Source: Deltaproteobacteria bacterium
GTDB lineage: Bacteria; Desulfobacterota; Desulfobulbia; Desulfobulbales; Desulfurivibrionaceae
Assembly: GCA_021802775.1 (NCBI GenBank)
Contig: JAJZRJ010000002.1
Coordinates: forward strand, 1 to 64,000
DNA: 64,000 nucleotides
Direction: 5' to 3'
Each line of letters starts with the position of its first letter. The first letter of the stretch is position 1. Positions 36,317-45,192 of this stretch are shown piece after piece. A model generated the notes under the pieces. That model did not search any database. It saw only the letters and a program-made list of their open reading frames with translations, and was not told where the DNA came from. The position numbers and the translations under genes are program-made.

Positions 36317-37120
36317 ATGAATGGAAAGAAGTATCTTGCAGTATTGGCGCTCGGCCTGGCCGGGCTGGGAATGTTGGCAAGTGCGGCGGTGGCCGAGGAG
36401 GCGAAGCCCACGGCGGACCTGACCGTGAGCGCGCTAAGCCAGTATGTCTGGCGCGGGTTCGCCTACACCAAGGACAGCGTGGTCTTGCAGCCTTCCATGA
36501 CCGTCGGCTACAAGGGGTTTGCCGCCAACCTCTGGGGCAACCTGGACACCGACCGCTGGGAAGGCGCCGATGTGGGTACCGACAACTGGACCGAGACCGA
36601 CGCGACCCTGTCCTATAGCTGGACCATGGGGCCGGCGAGCCTGTCGGCCGGCTATATCTACTACGCCCTGGACCCGTACGTCAGCACCTCCGATACCCAG
36701 GAGCTGTTCCTTAACGCCACCCTCAACACCCTGCTGAGCCCGACTCTCAAGGTGTATCGTGACATCGATCATTATGCCGGCTGGTATGCCACCCTGGGGG
36801 TGTCCCACGCGTTGCCGATCAAGGGCGATATCGCCCTGACCCTTGGCGCCCAGGTGAGCTATCTGGCGGCGGACGAGGCCAGTTCCTATGCCGACCCGGA
36901 CGATGCCACCGACGAGTACAACAACTTCCATGACGGCCTGCTCTCGGCCTCGGTGAAGATTCCGGTGAACCAGTATGTCTCGGTCACCCCGCAACTCTAT
37001 TACTCCTTCCCGCTTAGTTCCGACGCGGAGGATCGGTTGAAGGCCGACAACGCAACCTATATCGGCCGGGCGGATGATGATTTCCTTTACGGCGGCGTGG
37101 CGGTGAGCCTGGCGTTCTAA
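36317..37120 (+). CDS. TorF-family putative porin (outer-membrane beta-barrel)
   Basis: A 267-aa exported protein: basic N-terminus, hydrophobic core, and an AVA cleavage site after residue 26. The mature part has alternating strands starting SQYVWRGF and ends in a hydrophobic strand with terminal Phe (AVSLAF), the mark of outer-membrane barrels. The family (gcw_chp/TorF) is of unknown transport specificity. An intrinsic terminator follows closely, so it is probably monocistronic. Confidence 0.85.
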   Translation: MNGKKYLAVLALGLAGLGMLASAAVAEEAKPTADLTVSALSQYVWRGFAYTKDSVVLQPSMTVGYKGFAANLWGNLDTDRWEGADVGTDNWTETDATLSYSWTMGPASLSAGYIYYALDPYVSTSDTQELFLNATLNTLLSPTLKVYRDIDHYAGWYATLGVSHALPIKGDIALTLGAQVSYLAADEASSYADPDDATDEYNNFHDGLLSASVKIPVNQYVSVTPQLYYSFPLSSDAEDRLKADNATYIGRADDDFLYGGVAVSLAF

Positions 37121-37148
37121 TTCATTGCTTTTCCCGTTTCTCCTGGGG

Positions 37149-37190
37149 CCCCTCTGTCCGCCTTTCTTGTCTGCGGGCAGAGGGGTTTTT
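37149..37190 (+). terminator. Intrinsic terminator after the TorF-like gene
   Basis: An 8-bp stem CCCCTCTG/CAGAGGGG extended by CCGC/GCGG with an 11-nt loop, followed by five T residues. Confidence 0.88.
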
Positions 37191-37376
37191 CTTGACGCGT
37201 CGGAAGGGGTGCGCTTCAATGCCACGGGAGGCTGCGGATGCAAAAGCGAGGCTGGCTGTGGTTGACGATATTGTTTTGCGGGTTGGCTTTGCCGGCGAGG
37301 CCGGCCGGGCAGTGATGCAAAAAACATGGCTACGAACAGGCCTCTGGCGCGGATCGAAAGACAACGAGGTGACGCC

Positions 37377-38678
37377 ATGGCGGCGGTAAAGAACAACATC
37401 TATGCCCTGCTCGACCAGCAGGGGCCTTTTTGCACCCGGAGCTATCCGCCGGCGGGCCGCGTTTTTTCGCGGGAGGCGCGGGAGTGGCTGGCGGAACTCA
37501 AGGGGAGCGGGCTCGCCACCAAGTACCGGGTGACGCGCAACCAGGTCTTCGAGATCCTGCGGGTGCGCTCCGTGGCCGAGATTCAGGCCCTGCTCAAGAA
37601 CCCGGCCGCCAAGGCCGCGGTGGAGCGGCGGGCCTATGCCCTGTTGGGCAACATGTTCGGCATCGAGGGCAACGAACGGGAGATCGTCTCGCGGATCAAC
37701 ACCTATTCCCGCATCGCCGACGGCGTCATCAACTACCTGCGGGCCAAGGTGCTGGCCAACTACGCCTCCTACATCGAGATGACCAACGAGATCGATTCCA
37801 CCAAGAGCCCGGTGGAGCTGCTGCTGGTCCTCTTCGATGATCGCTATCACAAGAAGGCGCGCTTCGAGGCCAAACGCAAGCTCATCCTCATGCAGCTCGC
37901 CGGCTCCATCGACCAGCGCGAGCGCGAGACCGACGTGGAGCACAAGTTCCTCCAGTTCCTCGATTTTCTGAACCGCGAGGTGTGGAGCCGCAACGTCAGG
38001 ATCGGCGAGCTGGAGATCGTCTACCTCCTGAGCCGCCACGACCCGGAAACCTATGCCGCGATCGATGCTCGGGTGGTGAAGCGGGAGGAGCTGCCTAAAA
38101 CATTGGCGCCGCTGGAGAAGATCACCATGCTCAAGCGGCGGCGCTTTTGCTACCAGGGCCGGGAAATTCCGGTCTATGTGAGTATCCGCAAGAAGCTGCC
38201 CGAGGCCAAGGTGCTCAAACTCCTCCGCAAGAGCGAGGAGAACCCGGCCGTGGCGGTGGACGACGAACTCGGCCTCATGGCGGTGGTGGATTCCCTCATT
38301 GAGGTGAAGCTCTTCCAGAAGCACCTCACCGAGAGCGCCAGCCGCGCCGGTTCGCTGATGACCCTCGAAGAGGTGGTCGATACCCTGCACGGCGGCGAGC
38401 ATCGGGGGGGCAGCATCGGCAGCTCGGCGCAGACCGCCATGTACAAGTTTTTCGCCCGCATGGGCGGGATGCGGGTGGAGTTCATTGTCCACACCAACCG
38501 CTCCTACCTGAACTACATGTTCCAGCGGGGCGTCTCCCACGACGAGTACGAGGTGAAGCGCATCTTCGATTCCGGCGTCACCGAGCTGCTCTTCCCCAAG
38601 GACATCTACGGCATCGACATCAGCGAGAAGAAGGAGTCGTTGATCCGCTGGTTCCGCCGCCGGATCGAAGAATTCTGA
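37377..38678 (+). CDS. Hypothetical 433-aa protein
   Basis: A large soluble protein rich in charged helices, with no signal peptide, membrane helix or motif I can assign. Notable parts are an N-terminal helical stretch, a repeated RRAYALLGNMFG segment, and a C-terminal domain with GGMRVEFIVHTNRSYLNYMFQRG that could be a ligand or nucleic-acid pocket. The start chosen (MAAVKNNIY) has GAGGTGA at good spacing; an upstream ATG adds 17 residues but has no ribosome site. It sits alone between two terminated units. Confidence 0.8.
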   Translation: MAAVKNNIYALLDQQGPFCTRSYPPAGRVFSREAREWLAELKGSGLATKYRVTRNQVFEILRVRSVAEIQALLKNPAAKAAVERRAYALLGNMFGIEGNEREIVSRINTYSRIADGVINYLRAKVLANYASYIEMTNEIDSTKSPVELLLVLFDDRYHKKARFEAKRKLILMQLAGSIDQRERETDVEHKFLQFLDFLNREVWSRNVRIGELEIVYLLSRHDPETYAAIDARVVKREELPKTLAPLEKITMLKRRRFCYQGREIPVYVSIRKKLPEAKVLKLLRKSEENPAVAVDDELGLMAVVDSLIEVKLFQKHLTESASRAGSLMTLEEVVDTLHGGEHRGGSIGSSAQTAMYKFFARMGGMRVEFIVHTNRSYLNYMFQRGVSHDEYEVKRIFDSGVTELLFPKDIYGIDISEKKESLIRWFRRRIEEF

Positions 38679-38832
38679 TTCCGCGCTCCGGCTGGCCGAG
38701 ATTTTTCGCCCTTTCCGGCGCGCAGTTGCTTGACAGCGCCGTATAAAATCGGTAAGTCAATTCAAGAGGTTATCAAGACGGCACAACCTGTGTGGCCGGT
38801 GCCGTCGAGTTTGAGTTTTTCTTGGAGACCGA

Positions 38833-40263
38833 ATGGCGAAACAAGCGCAGGGGGCCGGGCAGCCGCCGGCCGCGATTCAGAAGCTTCTCCGGGCAATTCC
38901 CAAGGTTGACGACGTCCTGCTCCGGTTCGAGGGGAACACCGCTCCGGCCGCCCTGGTCAAGGGGGCGGTGCGGGAGGTATTGGCCGCCCGGCGCGAGGAT
39001 ATCCTTGCCGGTCGTCTCGCCGATGCCGCGGCGCTCAAGCAGGAGCGCCTCCTGCCGCAGATCGAGGCCCGGCTCGCCGACAAGCTCCGGCCCAATTTCC
39101 GCACCGTCATCAATGCCACCGGCGTGGTGATCCACACCAATCTCGGCCGTTCCCTGCTGCCCGCCTCGGCCATGGAATCCCTGCTCGCGGTGGGCACCCA
39201 TTACGCCAACCTCGAATTCGACCTTGCCACCGGCAAACGCGGCAGCCGCTACACTCTGGTCGAGGAACTGCTCTGCGAACTGACCGGCGCCGAGGCGGCC
39301 CTGGTGGTGAACAACAACGCCGCTGCCGTGCTGCTGGTGCTGGAAACCCTGGCCAGCAGCCGCGAGGTCATCGTCTCCCGCGGCCAACTGGTCGAGATCG
39401 GCGGCTCCTTCCGCATTCCCGAGGTGATGGCCAAAAGCGGCGCGCGCCTGGTCGAGGTCGGCGCCACCAACCGCACCCATCTCCGCGACTACGAACGGGC
39501 CATCACCGACGCGACCGCCCTGCTGCTCAAGGTGCATACCAGCAACTTCCGCATGATCGGCTTTACCAAGGAGGTCCCCTTGGCCGAGTTGGTGGCCCTG
39601 GGGGCGGCGCGCGGGATTCCGGTGATGGAGGATCTGGGCAGCGGCTCCTTTGTCGATTTCTCCCGTTATGGCCTCGGCAAAGAACCCACGGTGCAGGAGA
39701 CCATTGCCGCGGGCGTCGATGTCGTGACCTTCAGCGGCGACAAGATGCTCGGCGGCCCGCAGGCAGGGCTCATTCTCGGCAAGCGCGCCGTCATCGATCA
39801 GGTGAAGCGAAACCCCATGAATCGCGCCCTGCGGATCGACAAATTCACCCTCGCCGCCCTGGAGGCGGTGCTGCGCCTCTATTTCGACGAAGAGCAGGCC
39901 GTGCGCACCATCCCGACCTTGGCCATGCTGACCATGCCACTTGCCGCCATCGAGCGTCGGGCCAAGCGGCTCAGCCGCCGGCTGAACAAATCGCTGGCTG
40001 GCCGCGGTCGGGTGTCGCTCGTGCGCACCAGCTCGCGCGTGGGCGGCGGTTCCCTGCCGGAGACGGAATTGCCGAGTTGCGGGGTGGCCTTGGCGCCGAA
40101 GGAGATGCGCGTGAACGAATTGGAGCGGCGGTTGCGCGCTGCCGTGGTGCCGGTGATCAGCCGGATCGAAAATGAGTGTCTGCTGCTGGATCTGCGCACC
40201 GTTGCCGACGACGAGATCGCGCCGCTGGCCGCAACGCTGACCGAGGTGCTGGCCGGCGGTTGA
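38833..40263 (+). CDS. selA: L-seryl-tRNA(Sec) selenium transferase
   Basis: A 476-aa PLP enzyme that converts Ser-tRNA(Sec) to Sec-tRNA(Sec) with selenophosphate. The PLP lysine is Lys304 in TFSGDKMLGGPQ, and the family signature INATGVVIHTNLGRS lies near residue 93. Length and order match SelA. GGAG precedes the ATG. Its presence shows that this organism makes selenoproteins, supporting the Sec reading of the YeeE-family TGA about 21 kb away. selB and selC are not in the window. Confidence 0.96.
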   Translation: MAKQAQGAGQPPAAIQKLLRAIPKVDDVLLRFEGNTAPAALVKGAVREVLAARREDILAGRLADAAALKQERLLPQIEARLADKLRPNFRTVINATGVVIHTNLGRSLLPASAMESLLAVGTHYANLEFDLATGKRGSRYTLVEELLCELTGAEAALVVNNNAAAVLLVLETLASSREVIVSRGQLVEIGGSFRIPEVMAKSGARLVEVGATNRTHLRDYERAITDATALLLKVHTSNFRMIGFTKEVPLAELVALGAARGIPVMEDLGSGSFVDFSRYGLGKEPTVQETIAAGVDVVTFSGDKMLGGPQAGLILGKRAVIDQVKRNPMNRALRIDKFTLAALEAVLRLYFDEEQAVRTIPTLAMLTMPLAAIERRAKRLSRRLNKSLAGRGRVSLVRTSSRVGGGSLPETELPSCGVALAPKEMRVNELERRLRAAVVPVISRIENECLLLDLRTVADDEIAPLAATLTEVLAGG

Positions 40264-40360
40264 CCATGTTTTGGGGTAGTCGGTGAGCGATCCTTTTGAT
40301 GGGTCGCCCCTTCCGGCATGCGGGAACGTGCCGGAAGGGTGAAGTGAAAAACGGGGGGCA

Positions 40361-42493
40361 ATGTTTGATGGCGAGGAGCGGGGAGTGAAGAAGATGGCCT
40401 TTCCTTTGGTGCTGCGGGACAGTCAGATCACCTTGGAGGATGTCGAGCGGCTGGCCTTGCCTTTGGCCGAGGTCGCCAGGGAGCGCACCGCCTGCCGGGA
40501 ATTCCGGTGGGTGGGAGTGGATGATGGCGAGACCATCGGCGGGCTGCCGGAGTCGTGGCAAGCTGCGGTGGCAGCGGTGGCCGCTACCGGTGAGCCACGG
40601 ACAGTGGCGGATGGCGACGAATCCTTGCTCTTGCTGCCGGTTGGAGGAGGAGCCCCGGTCGCCGTGGCCCTGCTGGGCGGAGTGGCGACGCGGCAATGGT
40701 CGCCGGCGGCGCTACGGGAAGAGGTAAAGGCTCTGGCCCTGCATCTCAATGCGTTTCGGGAATATTACGCCGATCCGCTGACCGGGTTGGCCAACAGCCT
40801 GCTGCTGAAAAGGCAGTTGCAGGCATTGCCGGCCTCGGTGGCTCCTCGGGGCGTTTTGGCGTTGCTCGAACTCTATCCGCCGAGCCGGGATGCCGAGCGG
40901 GGGTGGGGATATGTGCAGAAGGGCGCACGGTACCTCGCCTCGCTTTTTGGCGCGACCACCAGCCTGTTTCATCTGAGCAGCGGGATTTTCGCCCTGCTCT
41001 GGGAGGAGAGCGCCTTGAGCGACGCCCAGCAGATGGCGACCCTGTTGCTCAATCGTCTGCGGCGTGAGGGGTTTGTCAAGGCCCATATCGGCCTGCGGCA
41101 GCTTGGCGGGGGCCCGGAACCTGAACTGTTGCTGAACGAGGCCTGGCAGGCGCTGGCGGTGGCCCGCAAGCGCGGGCCATTCGGTTTGGCCGTGCACGAG
41201 CCGGAGGGCGCGGTTGCGGCCTTCCCACCCTTGTCGCGCAACGAGCAGCGCAAGGTGGCGGCGTGGTGGCGCGGCAAGGAGCATTTTGCCCTGGTGCTCG
41301 TTCGCCAGGATCAGGAGGCGGCAAGCAACCATTTCACCAAGCGTGTGCGCGCCGTCCTGGGCGATGAGGTGCCTTACCTGCTGCTTAACCAGCGCGAGGC
41401 CCTGGTCTTTCTCGACGACGCGGGCAACGACCAGGCCATGAAATGGGTCCGCCGCTTCCGCAAGTCCATGGCCCAGTCCGCCGGTGCCACCTTCTCCATG
41501 GGCATTGCCCTCTATCCCTGCCTTGCTTTCACCAAGGCCAGGATTCCGGTCAACTGCCGCAAGGCCCTGCGCCACGCCGAGTTTTTCGGTCCTGGTTCGC
41601 AGGCGCTCTTCGATGCCGTAAGCTGCAACATCAGCGGCGACGTTTACTACAACGGCGGCGACATCACGCGGGCGGTACGCGAATACCGCCTCGGTCTCGC
41701 CCTGGACCCGGCCAACGTCAACCTGCTCAACAGCCTCGGAGTTGCTTACATGCAGCTCAGGCGTCCTCGTCCGGCCATGCAATGCTTTGAGTCCGCCCTG
41801 CGCCACGAGGCCGGCAACTTTATGGCCCTTTTCAACCTGGGCTTTCTCCACCTCCACCGCGAGGAGAGTGCTGAGGCGCTCGACTGCTTCGAGCGGGCTC
41901 TGGCAAGCAACGACCATCACTTCGACCTGCTGCTCCAGCTTGGCCGGCTCTATTGCCGGCACAAGCGTTTTACCGAGGCAGCCAAGCTGCTCGGCCGTTG
42001 CGTGACCGATGGCAATTTGGAGGGGCGGCGCAACGGCGACCGGGCCGCGGCCTGGCGGCTGCTCGGCGAGGCCCATGCCGGCCTGGGTGAGAACAAAAAG
42101 GCGATCCTTGCCTTCCAGAAGGTGCTCTCTTTCACCCACCGCGATGCCCAGGCCTTGAGCATGCTCGGCGAACTCTATGCCCGGGAGAAGGAAGGGGACG
42201 AGATCGCGCTGTCCCTCTGCCAGGAGGCGGTGACCCTGGATGGCGGCCAGAGCGAGCACTGGCGGCGCCTGGCCTGGGTGCAGTGGGCGCAGGGGGATGC
42301 GGACAACGCCATCGCCTCGCTCAGGCAATGCCTCCAGCGTGACCGCAGGAACTCCGCGGCGCTCTTCTGGCTGGCGCGCATCTACCGGGAACAGGGGCGG
42401 CTCAAGGAGGCGCACCGGCTCTACGAGAAGGTGCTGCGGCTCCAGCCCAATCATGCCGAGGCGAAAAGCGCCCTCGCCCAGGTGCAACCCTAG
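40361..42493 (+). CDS. Degenerate GGDEF-domain protein with C-terminal TPR array
   Basis: A 710-aa soluble protein. Residues about 130-270 start like a diguanylate cyclase (YADPLTGLANSLLLKR) but the GGDEF signature is absent: GIFALLWEE occupies its place. A second, even more degenerate cyclase-like unit follows at about 300-430. From about 440 to the end are tandem tetratricopeptide repeats (for example GVAYMQLRRPRPAMQCFESAL). It probably binds partners rather than making c-di-GMP. Alternative starts exist within the first 12 codons. Confidence 0.8.
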   Translation: MFDGEERGVKKMAFPLVLRDSQITLEDVERLALPLAEVARERTACREFRWVGVDDGETIGGLPESWQAAVAAVAATGEPRTVADGDESLLLLPVGGGAPVAVALLGGVATRQWSPAALREEVKALALHLNAFREYYADPLTGLANSLLLKRQLQALPASVAPRGVLALLELYPPSRDAERGWGYVQKGARYLASLFGATTSLFHLSSGIFALLWEESALSDAQQMATLLLNRLRREGFVKAHIGLRQLGGGPEPELLLNEAWQALAVARKRGPFGLAVHEPEGAVAAFPPLSRNEQRKVAAWWRGKEHFALVLVRQDQEAASNHFTKRVRAVLGDEVPYLLLNQREALVFLDDAGNDQAMKWVRRFRKSMAQSAGATFSMGIALYPCLAFTKARIPVNCRKALRHAEFFGPGSQALFDAVSCNISGDVYYNGGDITRAVREYRLGLALDPANVNLLNSLGVAYMQLRRPRPAMQCFESALRHEAGNFMALFNLGFLHLHREESAEALDCFERALASNDHHFDLLLQLGRLYCRHKRFTEAAKLLGRCVTDGNLEGRRNGDRAAAWRLLGEAHAGLGENKKAILAFQKVLSFTHRDAQALSMLGELYAREKEGDEIALSLCQEAVTLDGGQSEHWRRLAWVQWAQGDADNAIASLRQCLQRDRRNSAALFWLARIYREQGRLKEAHRLYEKVLRLQPNHAEAKSALAQVQP

Positions 42494-42526
42494 CGGGGCA
42501 GGCGCCCCATTCCTTCAGGAGAGACA

Positions 42527-43216
42527 ATGGTAAAGATTACCAAGGCCGGCCGGGTGATCGACGAGCGGCAGCAGTATTCCCTGGATACCTTCCAGGTGGG
42601 CGATTCGTGGCGGCTCTTCCGGATCATGAGCGAGTTCGTGGACGGCTTCGATACCCTGGCCAGCATCGGCCGGCCGGCGGTCTCCATCTTCGGCTCGGCC
42701 CGGACGCCCCTGGGGGAAAAATATTTCGAGCTGGCCGATAAGATTGCCTATGACCTGGCCCTGGCGGGCTATGCCATCATCACCGGCGGCGGCCCCGGCA
42801 TCATGGCCGCGGCCAACCGGGGCGCGGCCAAGGCCGAGGGGATCTCCATCGGGCTCAACATCAACCTGCCCTTCGAGCAGGAGCCCAACGGCTTTGCCAA
42901 TGTGCCCTTGAACTTCAAATACTTCTTTGTCCGCAAGGTGATGTTCATCAAGTATGCCATGGCCTTCATCGGCATGCCGGGCGGCTTCGGCACCCTGGAC
43001 GAACTTTTCGAATCCCTTACTCTGATGCAGACCCGCCGCATCAAGGCCTTTCCGGTGATTCTGGTCGGCTCCGAGTTCTGGGGCGGGCTGGTGGAGTGGA
43101 TTAAAGAGCAGATGCTCGCCACCGGCAAGGTCGAAAAGGACGACCTCCTCTACTTCCAGGTGATGGACGACCCGGAAGAGGTGGTGCACTACATCAAGCG
43201 GACGGTGGTGCTGTAG
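42527..43216 (+). CDS. LOG-family (TIGR00730) Rossmann-fold protein, lysine decarboxylase-like
   Basis: A 229-aa protein with both LOG motifs: GGGPGIMAAANRGA and PGGFGTLDE. LOG enzymes release the base from cytokinin or nucleoside 5'-monophosphates; bacterial members are phosphoribohydrolases of broader substrate. The old lysine-decarboxylase label is not supported. A GGAGAG ribosome site precedes it. Confidence 0.92.
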   Translation: MVKITKAGRVIDERQQYSLDTFQVGDSWRLFRIMSEFVDGFDTLASIGRPAVSIFGSARTPLGEKYFELADKIAYDLALAGYAIITGGGPGIMAAANRGAAKAEGISIGLNINLPFEQEPNGFANVPLNFKYFFVRKVMFIKYAMAFIGMPGGFGTLDELFESLTLMQTRRIKAFPVILVGSEFWGGLVEWIKEQMLATGKVEKDDLLYFQVMDDPEEVVHYIKRTVVL

Positions 43217-43293
43217 AAGGGCAAGACTCGGCTCTTTTGATTGAGAGTGGTGAAACGATACTTGGCGCGGTAGTACTATTTTTCAGTTACAAA

Positions 43294-43307
43294 TCGGAAA
43301 AATCCGA
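43294..43307 (+). promoter_or_regulatory. Dyad TCGGA-AAAA-TCCGA upstream of hicA, candidate HicB operator
   Basis: Perfect 5-bp arms 10 bp before the hicA start codon, where an autorepressing HicB would bind. No convincing -35 box at standard spacing. Confidence 0.4.
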
Positions 43308-43317
43308 GTAAGGTAAA

Positions 43318-43581
43318 ATGTCAACGTACCGAAAAGCCTTGGAGAGATTATGCGCTGTCCCGCCGCCATCCGACCTTAAGTGGACTGAGTTGAAAGGTAT
43401 TTTGGAGCATTTGGGTTACAGGTTGTTGAAGCGTGGGAAGAGTGGCGGATCGCGCAGGAAATTTTATCATGAAGGAAAGGATGCGTTGATTAGCTGCCAC
43501 CAGCCGCACCCGTCACCAAATGTTGACAAGGGTTGTGTTGTTGATGTCGTTAACCATCTGAAAGAGCATGGATTCATTTAG
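43318..43581 (+). CDS. hicA: HicA-family toxin (mRNA interferase)
   Basis: An 87-aa dsRNA-binding-fold toxin. The fold is visible as ELKGILEHLGYRLLKR, then GGSRRKF, then HQPHPSPN and a helical end. Classical HicA has a catalytic His after Gly-Ser; here GGSRRK has Arg, as in some subfamilies, so the catalytic His may lie in the HQPHP segment. It is paired with hicB 8 bp downstream. Confidence 0.85.
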   Translation: MSTYRKALERLCAVPPPSDLKWTELKGILEHLGYRLLKRGKSGGSRRKFYHEGKDALISCHQPHPSPNVDKGCVVDVVNHLKEHGFI

Positions 43582-43589
43582 GGGGAGAG

Positions 43590-44039
43590 ATGGCTATTTT
43601 AAGCTACAGGGGATACGAGGGAACAGCCGAAATCGACGAGGAGCGTCTCGTGTGTCGGGGGAAGATATTGTTTATCAACGATCTTGTGACATATGAGGCG
43701 GGCGATCCAAAGAATCTTCAGAAAGAGTTTATAGCGGCCGTTGAGGACTATCTGGAAACATGTAAGGAGATTGGCAAAGAGCCCCAAAAGCCATTGAGGG
43801 GGCAGTTTAATGTCCGTATTCCACCAGAACTGCACAAGGCGGCCGTGCTTCGGGCAGCAAAGGACGGTGTTTCACTTAACGAACTTGTTACAAGGGCTAT
43901 TGATGCCTTTGTCCATGTTCGTACCGATATTAACCACAATGTTCAAGTGACAATCACCGCCCAGGAAGAATCAATGAAGACGCTGATTTCAAGCTCGGCA
44001 GTGGGGCAGCACTGGGAGAGGGTCGCCAATGTCCAATAA
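43590..44039 (+). CDS. hicB: HicB-family antitoxin with ribbon-helix-helix
   Basis: A 149-aa protein: an N-terminal HicB partial RNase-H-like fold (YRGYEGTAEIDEE, then GKILFIND) and a C-terminal DNA-binding RHH (FNVRIPPELHKAAVLRAAKDGVS). It should block the HicA toxin and repress the operon. GGGGGAGAG precedes the ATG. Confidence 0.9.
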   Translation: MAILSYRGYEGTAEIDEERLVCRGKILFINDLVTYEAGDPKNLQKEFIAAVEDYLETCKEIGKEPQKPLRGQFNVRIPPELHKAAVLRAAKDGVSLNELVTRAIDAFVHVRTDINHNVQVTITAQEESMKTLISSSAVGQHWERVANVQ

Positions 44040-44346
44040 CACCGAAAAAACTAAACAAGCAGCCATCTCACCCGAGCTTGTTGGCCAGCCTCTGTCGATG
44101 CGAGATCTTACCACCCTTTTGGTTAGACATAATAAAATTCACCAAGGGCGTTATGATCTGATGATTGAGTACCATATCGGCGCTGGCAGTGTTGGGCCAA
44201 CTCCAGAATCAAGGACGCCTGGAATAATGGTCGGCATCAGCAGAATAGGATTGGTCGCCGCGGCACAGGCAGATGGGCCGGCAACAGTGGATGCGGCCAT
44301 TGCTAACCCTGCCAGGAAAAAGCGCAGCCTCGTGAAGAACGAGTAA
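44029..44346 (+). CDS. Hypothetical 105-aa third gene of the hicAB operon
   Basis: Overlaps the end of hicB by 11 bp, so it is co-translated. The protein is soluble with a central LLVRHNKIHQGRYDLMIEY segment and a basic C-terminus (ARKKRSLVKNE). No named family. It ends before a strong terminator, so the operon has three genes. A modulator of the toxin pair or an unrelated passenger are both possible. Confidence 0.75.
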   Translation: MSNNTEKTKQAAISPELVGQPLSMRDLTTLLVRHNKIHQGRYDLMIEYHIGAGSVGPTPESRTPGIMVGISRIGLVAAAQADGPATVDAAIANPARKKRSLVKNE

Positions 44347-44378
44347 GATCAGTGATTGAACAACAGGACGGAGTTACT

Positions 44379-44427
44379 CGGGGGCGGCTTTCTCCTTTGG
44401 TCCGGAGAAAGCCGCCCCCGTCTTTTT
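44379..44427 (+). terminator. Strong intrinsic terminator of the hicAB operon
   Basis: A perfect 17-bp stem (CGGGGGCGGC outward) with an 8-nt loop, followed by TCTTTTT. It would also shield the convergent vapBC operon. Confidence 0.92.
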
Positions 44428-44467
44428 AGCGCGCCTTTTCCCGCGGCCGGATGGGCTGCGGGGTGGA

Positions 44468-44857
44468 TTACCAGATGATCTTCACGCCGTAGGCGCTAAG
44501 CGCGTTGTCGGCGGTCACCATGGCCATCTCCTCGCATAGGGCCTGGGCCACGAGTAGCCGGTCGAATGGATCGCGGTGGTGGAAGGGGAGGTTGCTTACT
44601 TGGGCGCAGTGGGCAAGGTCGATGGGGAGCCAGCGGATGCCGTTACGCTCCAGCTCATCCTTGAGTGCCCCCGCCCAGTCCGCCCTGTGGAATGACAATT
44701 TACCCAGACTGATTTTGATGCCGAGTTCCCAGAAAGAAGCAGCGCTGACATGGACCGTGTTCTCTGGGTCTTGATAGCTTCGGATAGCCGGGGTGGAGAG
44801 TTTGCTGCTGTCCGTCAGCACCCAGAGCAGAACATGGGTATCGAGCAGCAGCTTCAT
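44468..44857 (-). CDS. vapC: VapC-family PIN-domain toxin
   Basis: A 129-aa PIN nuclease. Acidic residues expected for metal binding are visible as Asp6 in LLLDTHVLLW, Glu in FWELGIK, Asp in RDPFDRLLVAQA and Asp in MVTADNAL. VapC toxins cleave tRNA or rRNA; the target is not predictable. It overlaps vapB by 4 bp. Confidence 0.92.
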   Translation of the reverse strand: MKLLLDTHVLLWVLTDSSKLSTPAIRSYQDPENTVHVSAASFWELGIKISLGKLSFHRADWAGALKDELERNGIRWLPIDLAHCAQVSNLPFHHRDPFDRLLVAQALCEEMAMVTADNALSAYGVKIIW

Positions 44858-45084
44858 GCCATGTAGTCGTCGAAGTCGGAGAGCGGGGCGTCGAAATCCT
44901 CGCTGATCGAGGCAACGAGCCCCTTACAGCCATCGAGCCGGCGTTCCGGCAGCGCGCCAGGCAGCGGGGTAAGCCGCACCAGCGGCGTCTTGCCTTTGGC
45001 GATGACTACCTCCTCTCCCCGCAAGGTTTCTTTGATGAGCCGGGAAAGATGGGTCTTTGCTTCGTGAATGGTGACTGTGTGCAT
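44854..45084 (-). CDS. vapB: Phd/YefM-type antitoxin of vapC
   Basis: A 76-aa antitoxin with the Phd/YefM N-terminal DNA-binding fold (VTIHEAKTHLSRLI, then GEEVVIAKGKTPL) and a C-terminal acidic region (SDFDDYMA) that should wrap the toxin. It sits directly downstream of an autoregulated promoter. Confidence 0.9.
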   Translation of the reverse strand: MHTVTIHEAKTHLSRLIKETLRGEEVVIAKGKTPLVRLTPLPGALPERRLDGCKGLVASISEDFDAPLSDFDDYMA

Positions 45085-45109
45085 TGTCCACCTCGCGGGG
45101 AAAATTCTT

Positions 45110-45145
45110 CTTAGTCAATATACTTAGTCAACTTCATTCTGTCAA
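45110..45145 (-). promoter_or_regulatory. vapBC promoter with flanking direct repeats
   Basis: On the minus strand TTGACA (45140-45145), 17 bp, TATATT (45117-45122). Two copies of TTGACTAAG (45110-45118 and 45123-45131, spaced 4 bp) surround the -10, a typical antitoxin operator arrangement. Confidence 0.7.
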
Positions 45146-45192
45146 CCGCCCCAAGGTTTGTTTCGGTCGGGTTGCCGTTTTTCGGTTCCAGG

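Noticed and set aside
37192-37389. A 65-codon frame before the 433-aa gene
   Set aside because: GTG- or TTG-led, no ribosome site, overlaps the real start in another frame and has no similarity pattern.
38713-38756. TTGACA followed by TATAAA upstream of selA as a promoter
   Set aside because: The two boxes are only 6 bp apart, not a usable sigma-70 spacing.
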